This document shows positions 1 through 6,095 of a DNA stretch of 10,329 bases, in pieces. The stretch covers positions 1-10,329 of the forward strand of contig CAZIFL010000058.1 in the NCBI GenBank assembly GCA_964539095.1, given 5' to 3'. Source of the stretch: DAIPKP01 sp964539095 (GTDB lineage Bacteria; Synergistota; Synergistia; Synergistales; Aminiphilaceae). The position numbers and the translations under genes are program-made. How positions within the stretch are numbered: the stretch's first letter is position 1; each line of letters begins with the position of its first letter. The notes beneath the pieces are model-generated. The model searched no databases. It saw nothing but the letters and a program-made list of their open reading frames with translations, and was not told the DNA's origin.

Positions 1-54
1 AAGCGGAGGCTCCGTGAAACAGCACATGACACATTATTTCTGAAACCGCTCTAA
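1..54 (+). other. Possible 3' end of an upstream plus-strand gene
   Basis: Frame 1 is open from the window edge to a TAA at 52-54 and would give a 17-residue, arginine-rich tail. A second frame is open to a TGA at 41-43, so the true frame cannot be decided here. The reason to suspect a gene end is the strong plus-strand intrinsic terminator about 50 bases further on, which has no other plus-strand gene in the window to serve. No product can be assigned. Confidence 0.2.
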
Positions 55-102
55 AACCATGAGGTGATACATTCGTACATGTGTGAGTTCCAGAGTGATC
101 CC

Positions 103-139
103 GGGGGAGCAGAGACGTCTCCCCCAGTTTTTTGTTTTT
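103..139 (+). terminator. Rho-independent terminator, rightward
   Basis: A perfect 7-bp stem (GGGGGAG at 103-109, CTCCCCC at 119-125) encloses a 9-base loop. It is followed by TTTTTT at 128-133, a G, and TTTTT at 135-139. The T-tract is only on the plus-strand side, so it stops rightward transcription coming from left of the window, just before it would run antisense into the ASCH gene. The minus-strand side has no T-run, so it is probably not the terminator of the ASCH gene. Confidence 0.85.
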
Positions 140-162
140 ACTTCCTTGTTCTTCCTGCACCC

Positions 163-636
163 TTACTGGGGATGGACCACCTCAAACTCCTCGCAGAGCA
201 CGAGTATATCCTCCCGGAACTCCAGGCCACACTCCCGGAGCCCCCGGGAAAAAGCCGCCTCATGTGCCTGACGCCAGTATTCCAGAGAGCCATCCCCCTC
301 TCCTTCCCGGGCGGCAAATTCCCGAGGCACTTCGTTGAAGGGAAAGATCTGCAGCCTGGTAGTGCGGATAATGCAGAGGGCCCGCCCTTCCCAATCGGTG
401 ACAATGCTGTAATCCCCCTCTTGAGGAAGAGGTTCTTTTTCCTCTTCGTAACATGCCATTGCACTGGCGGTGGCGCGCTTGATCCCCCGGAGCACCAGCT
501 CTGCGAGAGCATCCGCATCTTCCTGGTTGTCACAGAAGTGCCAGGAGCTATAGACTTTATTCGTATTCTCCGGAGTCTCTCCCAGAGTGGCGAGATAGTT
601 CTCCCAGAGGGCTTTTACCGAAGCATGTTCGCTCAT
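163..636 (-). CDS. ASCH-domain protein (COG4405/YhfF-like)
   Basis: This encodes a 157-residue soluble protein that is a single ASCH domain from end to end. ASCH domains have a PUA-like beta-barrel and are thought to bind RNA or modified nucleosides; one distant member, YqfB, hydrolyses N4-acetylcytidine. The exact role of this COG4405-type branch is not established. Family landmarks are the G-x-K-x-A-T segment (GIKRATAS, residues 51-58), the GDYSIV strand (75-80), CIIRTT (88-93), the acidic EGEGD turn (111-115) followed by SLEYWR, and the C-terminal FEVV strand. I chose the ATG at 636 because AAAGGGAG lies 9 bases upstream. An in-frame ATG at 663 would add nine residues but would place this Shine-Dalgarno sequence inside the gene. 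It lies downstream of the chemoreceptor gene on the same strand, 167 bases away, so it may be transcribed separately. Family assignment is confident; function is not. Confidence 0.9.
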   Translation of the reverse strand: MSEHASVKALWENYLATLGETPENTNKVYSSWHFCDNQEDADALAELVLRGIKRATASAMACYEEEKEPLPQEGDYSIVTDWEGRALCIIRTTRLQIFPFNEVPREFAAREGEGDGSLEYWRQAHEAAFSRGLRECGLEFREDILVLCEEFEVVHPQ

Positions 637-803
637 ACCATACATCTCCCTTTCGTGATACATGTCATTGCAGACTGCAGATCGTAGATTTTAGAAATTA
701 TTCATAAATGATGTGCCATCTGCCATTTCACGAAGCCCCCATAGGTGGGCGAGCTTCCCCCAGGCGCACAAGACGAAAGCTTACCATATCAGCACGCCGC
801 AGG
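637..803. other. Intergenic region between chemoreceptor and ASCH genes
   Basis: These 167 bases lie between two minus-strand genes. Read on the minus strand, there is an imperfect hairpin (arms 732-738 and 751-757, one G-U pair) with no T-run, then an AT-rich patch (about 685-715) ending in TAAAAT that could be a -10 element for the ASCH gene. I find no convincing -35 partner. I see no small gene or recognisable riboswitch here. Confidence 0.4.
646..653 (-). promoter_or_regulatory. Ribosome binding site deciding the ASCH start
   Basis: On the minus strand AAAGGGAG ends 9 bases before the ATG at 636. It overlaps codons that would follow the alternative upstream ATG at 663, which argues that the shorter protein is the real one. 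Confidence 0.6.
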
Positions 804-2936
804 CTACCGGCGGGGCAGTTGCAGCGATTCCCCGGTTCGAAAGCGGGCAACCCGGGTGAGAAGCTCCTCTCCCTGAGATCGCATCTCCTGAACCATCTGG
901 GCTACTTCTCTGGCGTTGTCGGCGGTCTCCTCCGCATCCCTTTTGATGACGCTGATACGTTCCCCCATCTGGGTGCTGCTGAGGCTGATCTGATCCATGG
1001 CAGAGGCCATCTCCTCACTTGAGGCAGCCTGTTCCTGAGAAATAGAGGCGACGTTCTCGATAACCCCCAGAACCCCCTGAATCTGCAGAAGGGTCTCTTC
1101 AAGCTTTTCGTGAGCCTCTCCCGCCTGAACCAGGGTGGTTCCCAGAATAGCCCCGGAGTCTTCCGCCACCTGCATGGAATTTTTACTGTTCTCCTCCAGT
1201 TGCTCTATCAGTTTGGAGACTTCCCCCGCCGCGAGGTTCGATTCTTCCGCAAGTTTGCGTACTTCCTCCGCTACCACAGCAAAACCGCGCCCCGCCTCTC
1301 CCGCCCAGGCCGCCTCAATGGCGGCATTCAAAGCGAGCATGTTCGTCTGATTCGCTATTTTTGTAATGGTAGAAACAAAACCAGAAATATTTTGCACCGC
1401 CTCAGAGAGATGCGCCACAGCAGCCATACTCTCCCGGGTCTTTTCGCCCATGCCCCGAAGATCTTCGAGCATGATGCGTACCTTCTCCACAGATTCTTCT
1501 GCAGAGCCTTCCATCAGGGAGACCGCTTCGGCCCCTTCGCCAGCAGACCTCGCTATGGTCTGGGCAGCTCCGGCAACTTCTTCGACCCCCGCTGTGGTCT
1601 CCTCTATGGAAGCGCTGTTCGATTCGGAGAGTTCCGCGGTTTCGTCAACGTTCTTTCGCACATCCTCCGCCGCAGCATCCACCTTTTCCGAAACCTGCAC
1701 GAGAGCATCCGCCCTGGCTGAGACACTCTCTGCCATATGGCGAATTTCGAGCACCATGGCGGCCTGGGACGCTATCATCGCCGTCAGAGCATCCGCCATG
1801 GCTCCCATTTCATCCTTTGAACAGATCTGAAAATCCCGCCGGGAGATGGTGAGATCCCCCTCCTGAGCCTGCCGGGCAAGCCGTTCCACCCGCCTCAAGG
1901 GCTTGGCGATCCGTCCCGCAATAAAGAATATAACCAGAGTGATGAGGAACATTCCCAGAAAGCTCAAGAAGACGTTTATGAAAAAAAGCCTCTGGGAAGA
2001 GGCCACCACATCTCTCTTCGGGATGACCGCGCTGAAACTCCAGGGGGTTCCCGTCTTTCCCACCAGCACCGGGGCAAAGGCCCTGTAGGTAGGTTCGTTC
2101 ATCGTTTCAGACCAGCTCTCCTGAAACCAGCTCTCTCCGCTTCGAATACCCCGAAGAATTGCCTCCCCTTCGGAACCCTCCATCTCCGGAGCAGGTTTTT
2201 CTATCTGTTCCGGATCAGGATGGGCCGCCAGTATGCCCTCGTAGGTAAGGAGCCGCCCAAAGCCTCTCTCGTAGAGCCGGGCCTCCAGGGCTATCTTCTG
2301 AATTCCCTCCATGGCCATATCCACCCCCACCACACCCGCAGTCCTGCCGTGCGCCTTCGTGGTAATTACCAAGCTCACCATGGTAACGTCCACCTGATCG
2401 TCGTAGTAAGGTTCTGTGATGCTCTCGCCGTTTTTCTTGAGAGGATCTGCATACCAGTAATCCTTTCCCGGATTATCGTAGTCAGTAAGAACCTCGAAAA
2501 CGACCTCTCCCTCTTCACGGTGGTAGTAGGGGATAAAGCGCCCTGTCTCGTCATGCCCCGGGGTATTCGCAAACTCCTCGTCCCTTCCGTCCAGAGCGTT
2601 GGGCTCCCAGCAGCTCCAGACGCCAAAAAAACCGGGATTTTCCTCCAGGGTCTTTCTAAGAACCTGGCTCAAGGTCTCACGATCCACATTCCCCGCCTCC
2701 GCAAGCCCCTCAAAAATACAGGCAAGGGTGCGGACGGTACTCATGGCAGCCTCAAACTCTGTAGTCATCTGGTGTGCATATTCTCTCGAAAGGCTGAGAG
2801 CACGCTCCTGGGCGCTCTGCACATTCTCCCTGCGGTTCATCCAGGTTATACTTCCCAGAATGATCCCGAAGACAAGAAGCACCATGGAAAGTACCATAAA
2901 GATGATCTTTCCCCGCAGCTGCAAATGTACACGCAT
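804..2936 (-). CDS. Methyl-accepting chemotaxis protein, dCache-HAMP type
   Basis: This encodes a 710-residue inner-membrane chemoreceptor that binds ligand outside the cytoplasmic membrane and controls CheA through CheW. In order: short cytoplasmic N-terminus, transmembrane helix 1 (about 11-32), extracytoplasmic double-Cache domain (about 40-315), transmembrane helix 2 (about 317-341), HAMP (about 340-395), then a long coiled-coil signalling domain to the C-terminus. The Cache region has the YWYADP...TEPYYDD stretch (160-180) and the GVVGVDM strand (201-207). It lacks the R-x-W-Y arrangement of the well-characterised amino-acid-binding dCache receptors, so the ligand is unknown. The hairpin tip is clear (IANQTNMLALNAAIEAAWAGE, about 527-547), but the arginine that normally precedes AGE is tryptophan (W544). 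There is no C-terminal NWETF-type CheR/CheB tether. The start at 2936 was chosen because GAGGAG lies 8 bases upstream and the protein then begins immediately before helix 1; the frame stays open to an ATG at 3044. It is divergent from the ABC operon. Confidence 0.97.
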   Translation of the reverse strand: MRVHLQLRGKIIFMVLSMVLLVFGIILGSITWMNRRENVQSAQERALSLSREYAHQMTTEFEAAMSTVRTLACIFEGLAEAGNVDRETLSQVLRKTLEENPGFFGVWSCWEPNALDGRDEEFANTPGHDETGRFIPYYHREEGEVVFEVLTDYDNPGKDYWYADPLKKNGESITEPYYDDQVDVTMVSLVITTKAHGRTAGVVGVDMAMEGIQKIALEARLYERGFGRLLTYEGILAAHPDPEQIEKPAPEMEGSEGEAILRGIRSGESWFQESWSETMNEPTYRAFAPVLVGKTGTPWSFSAVIPKRDVVASSQRLFFINVFLSFLGMFLITLVIFFIAGRIAKPLRRVERLARQAQEGDLTISRRDFQICSKDEMGAMADALTAMIASQAAMVLEIRHMAESVSARADALVQVSEKVDAAAEDVRKNVDETAELSESNSASIEETTAGVEEVAGAAQTIARSAGEGAEAVSLMEGSAEESVEKVRIMLEDLRGMGEKTRESMAAVAHLSEAVQNISGFVSTITKIANQTNMLALNAAIEAAWAGEAGRGFAVVAEEVRKLAEESNLAAGEVSKLIEQLEENSKNSMQVAEDSGAILGTTLVQAGEAHEKLEETLLQIQGVLGVIENVASISQEQAASSEEMASAMDQISLSSTQMGERISVIKRDAEETADNAREVAQMVQEMRSQGEELLTRVARFRTGESLQLPRR

Positions 2937-2978
2937 GATCTTCTCTCCTCTTTTCTCTCGTCTTCCTGTTCTGTACGT

Positions 2979-2994
2979 GCTTCTTCGGAGAAGC
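2979..2994 (-). other. Small hairpin in the chemoreceptor 5' leader
   Basis: The arms GCTTCT (2979-2984) and AGAAGC (2989-2994) pair perfectly around a 4-base loop. If the proposed promoter at 3002-3031 is right, this stem sits at or just after the start of the transcript, about 43 bases before the start codon. It could stabilise the 5' end; no other role is evident. Confidence 0.3.
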
Positions 2995-3001
2995 CCTCTC
3001 C

Positions 3002-3031
3002 ATTGTACAAAATGCATAAAAATTATGCCAT
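3002..3031 (-). promoter_or_regulatory. Predicted sigma-70-type promoter of the chemoreceptor gene
   Basis: Read on the minus strand, TACAAT (3002-3007) is a 5/6 match to the -10 consensus. ATGGCA (3026-3031), 18 bases upstream, is a 4/6 match to the -35 consensus. The transcript would start near 2995, giving a leader of about 60 bases. I see no flagellar sigma-28 motif and no properly spaced sigma-54 motif. Confidence 0.45.
3014..3028. promoter_or_regulatory. Candidate operator palindrome in the chemoreceptor promoter
   Basis: GCATAA (3014-3019) and TTATGC (3023-3028) form a perfect 6-bp inverted repeat with a 3-base spacer. It lies between the proposed -10 and -35 elements and overlaps the -35 by three bases, a place where a bound dimeric repressor would block transcription. 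Short AT-rich palindromes also arise by chance. Confidence 0.3.
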
Positions 3032-3083
3032 CGCCAAATTGCACGAAAATTCCTTTTTTTCACCTGCCGTGAGACCTTTGCCA

Positions 3084-3097
3084 TATTTCCAGAAATA
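3084..3097. promoter_or_regulatory. Candidate operator palindrome in the ABC operon promoter
   Basis: TATTTC (3084-3089) and GAAATA (3092-3097) form a perfect 6-bp inverted repeat around CA. It covers the proposed -35 element of the plus-strand operon, so a bound regulator would compete with RNA polymerase. Its sequence differs from the palindrome at 3014-3028, so the two are unlikely to be sites for one protein. Confidence 0.3.
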
Positions 3098-3114
3098 CCC
3101 AAAAAGCGTACAAT
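3086..3114 (+). promoter_or_regulatory. Predicted sigma-70-type promoter of the STAS-ABC operon
   Basis: TTTCCA (3086-3091, 4/6 match) and TACAAT (3109-3114, 5/6 match) are separated by exactly 17 bases. Transcription would start near 3121, about 30 bases before the start codon of the STAS gene. It is the best -10/-35 pair in the gap and is oriented towards the operon. Confidence 0.5.
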
Positions 3115-3150
3115 GCGAGACATTATTTTACCTTGGAAGGGAGACACGCT

Positions 3151-4335
3151 ATGAAAATCCACGAATGCCGCCGGGAGGGGAGACTTATTCTGCACCTTCA
3201 GGGACGGCTGGATGCATCCTGGTCGGATTTTTTCCGGGAAACAGCCATGGAACATATCCGCCGGGGAGAACATCACCTGGTGCTCCATGCGGAGGATCTG
3301 GAGTTTCTCAGCTCCCTGGGAATCCGGGCCCTTATGCAGATCCACCGGGAGCTTGCCCCTCTGGGAGGCTCCTTGCAGATCGTGCACGCCTCGGGGATGG
3401 CCCGGGAGATTCTGGAGATGGCGGGGCTCCACAGCTGGCTTTCCGAAGAGCTTCTCGACTGGCAGGCTCTTCTCTCTGACTCCGGTGAAGAACCCGGAAA
3501 AAAAGCTCTGCAGTACTTTCCCCTTCCTTTGAGAGCCCCTCTGGAACTGGAAGAGGTGGCCGCCTGGAAACCCTGGAATACCCTTTGCTCTGAAGAGTGC
3601 CGCCCTCTCAGTTTCGATGCTTTCAGCTACGGCCTCGGCATCGGAGGAAGCGGCACAGACTGCGAAGAGGCACGCCCCCACATGGGGGAGTTTGTCGCTC
3701 TGGGGGGACATCTGGCGCTTCAACCCCCGAACAGAGGGGGGAGGCCAGACTGTCTCCTGCGGGAAAAAGATTTCTCCCCCTCCCTCTACTGTGCCCAGGC
3801 CCTTCTCTTTCGAGGACATTTCTCCCATCTTCTGCGCTTCTCCCCCTCCCAGGAAATCTCCAGCTACGCTCTCTCCACCCTGGTGAAGGAGATGGACTCC
3901 CTCTCCCCCTCCTTCGCCTTCGTTCTTCTGGGAGAGATTGAGGGAGTTGTGGGGGCATCGCTTGTCCGCTCTCCGGGGGAACGGATTTCTTCCGAGCCCA
4001 TGCATTTTCCGGAAGTTCGGGAGTGGCTCGACTTCTGCGGAGAGAGGGCCTTTCCGGGAGAGTCTGCCGCCGTGGCCGGAGTGGTACGTCGAAATGAGGA
4101 AGGGGCTCTTTCGGTTCACGCCCACGGAGCGATCTTTCCCTTTCAGATTCTTCCAAACGGCATGGTGAATCTGCAGGAACAGATAGACCGTTTCTTCTTC
4201 GGTGCTCCTCCCAGGGCGGTTTTCCACCTGATAGAGGATTTCCGTACCCCCCAGGGGCTGGGAGAGAGCGCCTTTCTCAGCGGTGCTGCCTGGTGGGGGC
4301 CTCTGGAATCGGAAAAGGAGAAGGATCACTCATGA
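3151..4335 (+). CDS. STAS-domain protein with a large unrecognised C-terminal domain
   Basis: This encodes a 394-residue, probably cytoplasmic protein with no signal peptide or clear membrane segment. Residues 1 to about 107 are a STAS domain of the anti-sigma-factor-antagonist type: GRLDA (18-22), the DLEFLSSLGIRAL segment (49-61), then a strand-helix tail. In SpoIIAA the serine phosphorylated by the partner kinase sits in an F-x-D-S-S-G segment. Here the segment reads FLSSLG, so a serine (S55) is kept while the preceding aspartate is serine. Residues from about 115 to 394 are a second domain I do not recognise; distinctive parts are FSYGLGIGGSG (158-168), GEFVALGGHLAL (179-190), FRGHFSHLLRF (220-230) and VHAHGAIFPFQILPNG (322-337). 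I use the ATG at 3151, 7 bases after AAGGGAG, rather than the in-frame TTG at 3133. Its stop overlaps the permease start (ATGA), so the two are translationally coupled and it probably regulates or senses the state of this transporter. No sigma factor or kinase partner is nearby. Confidence 0.88.
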   Translation: MKIHECRREGRLILHLQGRLDASWSDFFRETAMEHIRRGEHHLVLHAEDLEFLSSLGIRALMQIHRELAPLGGSLQIVHASGMAREILEMAGLHSWLSEELLDWQALLSDSGEEPGKKALQYFPLPLRAPLELEEVAAWKPWNTLCSEECRPLSFDAFSYGLGIGGSGTDCEEARPHMGEFVALGGHLALQPPNRGGRPDCLLREKDFSPSLYCAQALLFRGHFSHLLRFSPSQEISSYALSTLVKEMDSLSPSFAFVLLGEIEGVVGASLVRSPGERISSEPMHFPEVREWLDFCGERAFPGESAAVAGVVRRNEEGALSVHAHGAIFPFQILPNGMVNLQEQIDRFFFGAPPRAVFHLIEDFRTPQGLGESAFLSGAAWWGPLESEKEKDHS

Positions 4336-5276
4336 GTCTTGTCTTCGGAGCCTTTACCCTGGGACTTATTCTCTCGCTTCTCTCTCTGGGGATGCTGCTG
4401 ACCTTTCGCATGATCCGCTTTACGGATATCACCGTGGATGGATCACTCACCCTTGGGGCCTCGGTGGCGGCGCTGCTTATTTCGGGGGGGATGAACCCCT
4501 GGATGGCGACATTTCTGGCTCTTCTGGGAGGACTCTGTGCGGGAAGCGTCACCGGATTGCTCCACACACGCTGGAACATTTCGGGACTTCTTTCGGGGAT
4601 TCTTGTGATGACAGGACTTTATTCCATTAATCTTCGAATCATGGGGAAGAGTAACATCCCCCTTCTGAACAGCTCTACCATCTCCACCCCCTTGGAAAAG
4701 CTTCTGGAACCCCTGGGTGGGGTCTCGGGAAAGCTTTCCCTCCTGGGCTGGCCCGTGTCGGTGGAAGACGCTGCGGCCCTTCTGAGTAGCCTGCTCTTCT
4801 GTCTCGTGGTGGGAGGACTCCTTCGCTTCTTTCTGCTCACCCATCTGGGAACAGGGCTCCGGGGAGCAGGGAATAATCCTCAGATGGCCCGGGCCCAGGG
4901 GCTGAACGATAAGCGCATGGTGCTTCTCGGCCTGGCTCTCTCCAACGGTCTTGTGGCCCTGGCGGGGGCGCTACTGGCCCAGTATCAGGGCTTTGCGGAT
5001 ATCCAGATGGGGGTGGGAATGATGGTCTGGGGACTGGCAAGTATCATCCTGGGCGAGGCTCTGGTGCGGTCCACAGAGGTGGGGCTTCTCATTACGGGTA
5101 CTGTGATGGGAACCATCCTCTTTCGTCTTCTCATTGCCATAGCGCTCCGGTGGGGTCTGAATCCCAACGATCTCAAACTCGTTACTGCGGGATTTGTCTT
5201 TCTGGCCCTCATCGCTCCCCAGATCCTGAAACCCCGGAAAAAATCTTCGATCTCGGAGGAAGGCTCTCATGCTTGA
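4332..5276 (+). CDS. ABC transporter permease (COG4120, TrpY-like)
   Basis: This encodes a 314-residue inner-membrane permease with about eight or nine hydrophobic segments (roughly 3-25, 38-51, 55-77, 82-100, 147-169, 195-215, 222-241, 247-275, 281-297) and a basic C-terminal tail. It belongs to the branched-chain-amino-acid-type permeases found with ABC_sub_bind (PF04392) binding proteins. Family features are FTDITVDGSLTLGA near the N-terminus and the GLRGAGNNPQMARAQG loop (175-190), likely the coupling region facing the ATPase, followed by ALSNGL and AQYQGFADIQMG. Only one permease gene is present, so the channel is probably a homodimer. The ATG at 4332 overlaps the STAS stop codon and has AAGGAG about 10 bases upstream; a longer frame from 4293 would lie wholly within the STAS gene and is unlikely. 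The 3' end overlaps the ATPase gene by 8 bases. Confidence 0.95.
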   Translation: MSLVFGAFTLGLILSLLSLGMLLTFRMIRFTDITVDGSLTLGASVAALLISGGMNPWMATFLALLGGLCAGSVTGLLHTRWNISGLLSGILVMTGLYSINLRIMGKSNIPLLNSSTISTPLEKLLEPLGGVSGKLSLLGWPVSVEDAAALLSSLLFCLVVGGLLRFFLLTHLGTGLRGAGNNPQMARAQGLNDKRMVLLGLALSNGLVALAGALLAQYQGFADIQMGVGMMVWGLASIILGEALVRSTEVGLLITGTVMGTILFRLLIAIALRWGLNPNDLKLVTAGFVFLALIAPQILKPRKKSSISEEGSHA

Positions 5277-6081
5277 GCTACAGAACCTGGCGAAAACATT
5301 CTTTCCCGGCACCCCTAACGAGGTTCGGGCTCTCCAGGGAGTGAGCTTTACACTGGAGCAAGGCTCCTTCGCCGCGGTGATCGGCTCTAACGGATCCGGC
5401 AAGAGTACCCTGCTCAACGCCCTGGGAGGAAGCTTCTTTGTAGACCGGGGAAAGATTCTTCTGGGAGGGGAGGATATCACTGCACTCCCGGAACACCGCC
5501 GAGCGGCCCGGATCGGAAGGGTCTTTCAGAACCCCTTCGGAGGCACCGCAGGAGAGATGAGTATCGCAGAAAATATGGTTATCGCTTTGAGCCGGGGAAA
5601 ATTCCGAAGTCTGCAACGGGCTCTTACCCGAGAGGTGCGGGAGATGCTGACAGAGCGGCTGGCCTCTCTGAAGATGGGGCTGGAGAATCGGCTGGACAAT
5701 CCCATGGGCACCCTCTCGGGAGGACAGCGTCAGGCCATAACGTTGCTCATGGCAACATGGAACCGGCCAGATCTGCTTCTTCTGGATGAGCATACTGCAG
5801 CGCTGGATCCCAAAAGCGCCGCCAAGGTGGTGGAGCTTACCCGGGAGATGGTGAGCCGGGAAAAACTCACCACCCTGATGGTAACCCACTCCATGCAGCA
5901 GGCGATAGATCTGCCGGATCGCATTATCATGATGCACCGGGGCAGGGTGGCGGAGGATTTCCGGGGAGAGGAAAAACGACGTATCCGGATTCCCGATCTG
6001 ATGCGGGTCTTTGAAACCGTGGCAAAAGGCGATCTTTTCGACGAATCCGTAGGAGCCCTGCTGCTCTCGGAGTATCGGTAA
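5269..6081 (+). CDS. ABC transporter ATP-binding protein (COG1101, TrpZ-like)
   Basis: This encodes the 270-residue cytoplasmic ATPase that powers the importer. All catalytic motifs are intact: Walker A GSNGSGKST (39-47), Q-loop glutamine (Q87, in VFQNPF), signature LSGGQ (149-153), Walker B LLLLDE (169-174) with the catalytic glutamate E174, D-loop AALD (177-180) and switch histidine H207. The ORF gives a normal single-cassette length with a short C-terminal tail. The motif order and residues such as EHTAALDP match the ATPases that accompany PF04392-type binding proteins. The ATG lies inside the last codons of the permease gene, 5 bases after GGAGGAAGG, so the two subunits are likely made in fixed ratio by coupled translation. 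The binding-protein gene starts 14 bases after its stop. Confidence 0.97.
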   Translation: MLELQNLAKTFFPGTPNEVRALQGVSFTLEQGSFAAVIGSNGSGKSTLLNALGGSFFVDRGKILLGGEDITALPEHRRAARIGRVFQNPFGGTAGEMSIAENMVIALSRGKFRSLQRALTREVREMLTERLASLKMGLENRLDNPMGTLSGGQRQAITLLMATWNRPDLLLLDEHTAALDPKSAAKVVELTREMVSREKLTTLMVTHSMQQAIDLPDRIIMMHRGRVAEDFRGEEKRRIRIPDLMRVFETVAKGDLFDESVGALLLSEYR

Positions 6082-6095
6082 AGGAGAAAAGAGAG

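Noticed and set aside
732..757. Hairpin downstream of the chemoreceptor gene as its terminator
   Set aside because: The stem is short with a G-U pair and a large loop, and no T-run follows on the minus strand.
3009..3031. TGGCAT...ATGCA on the minus strand resembling a sigma-54 (-24/-12) promoter for the chemoreceptor
   Set aside because: The GG and GC are 12 bases apart, not the required 10, and the downstream element is a poor TTGCA match.
2752..4329. Long minus-strand open frame (525 codons) opposite the STAS gene
   Set aside because: It overlaps both the chemoreceptor start and the whole STAS gene, shows no domain, and is a mirror of GC-rich codon use in the STAS gene.
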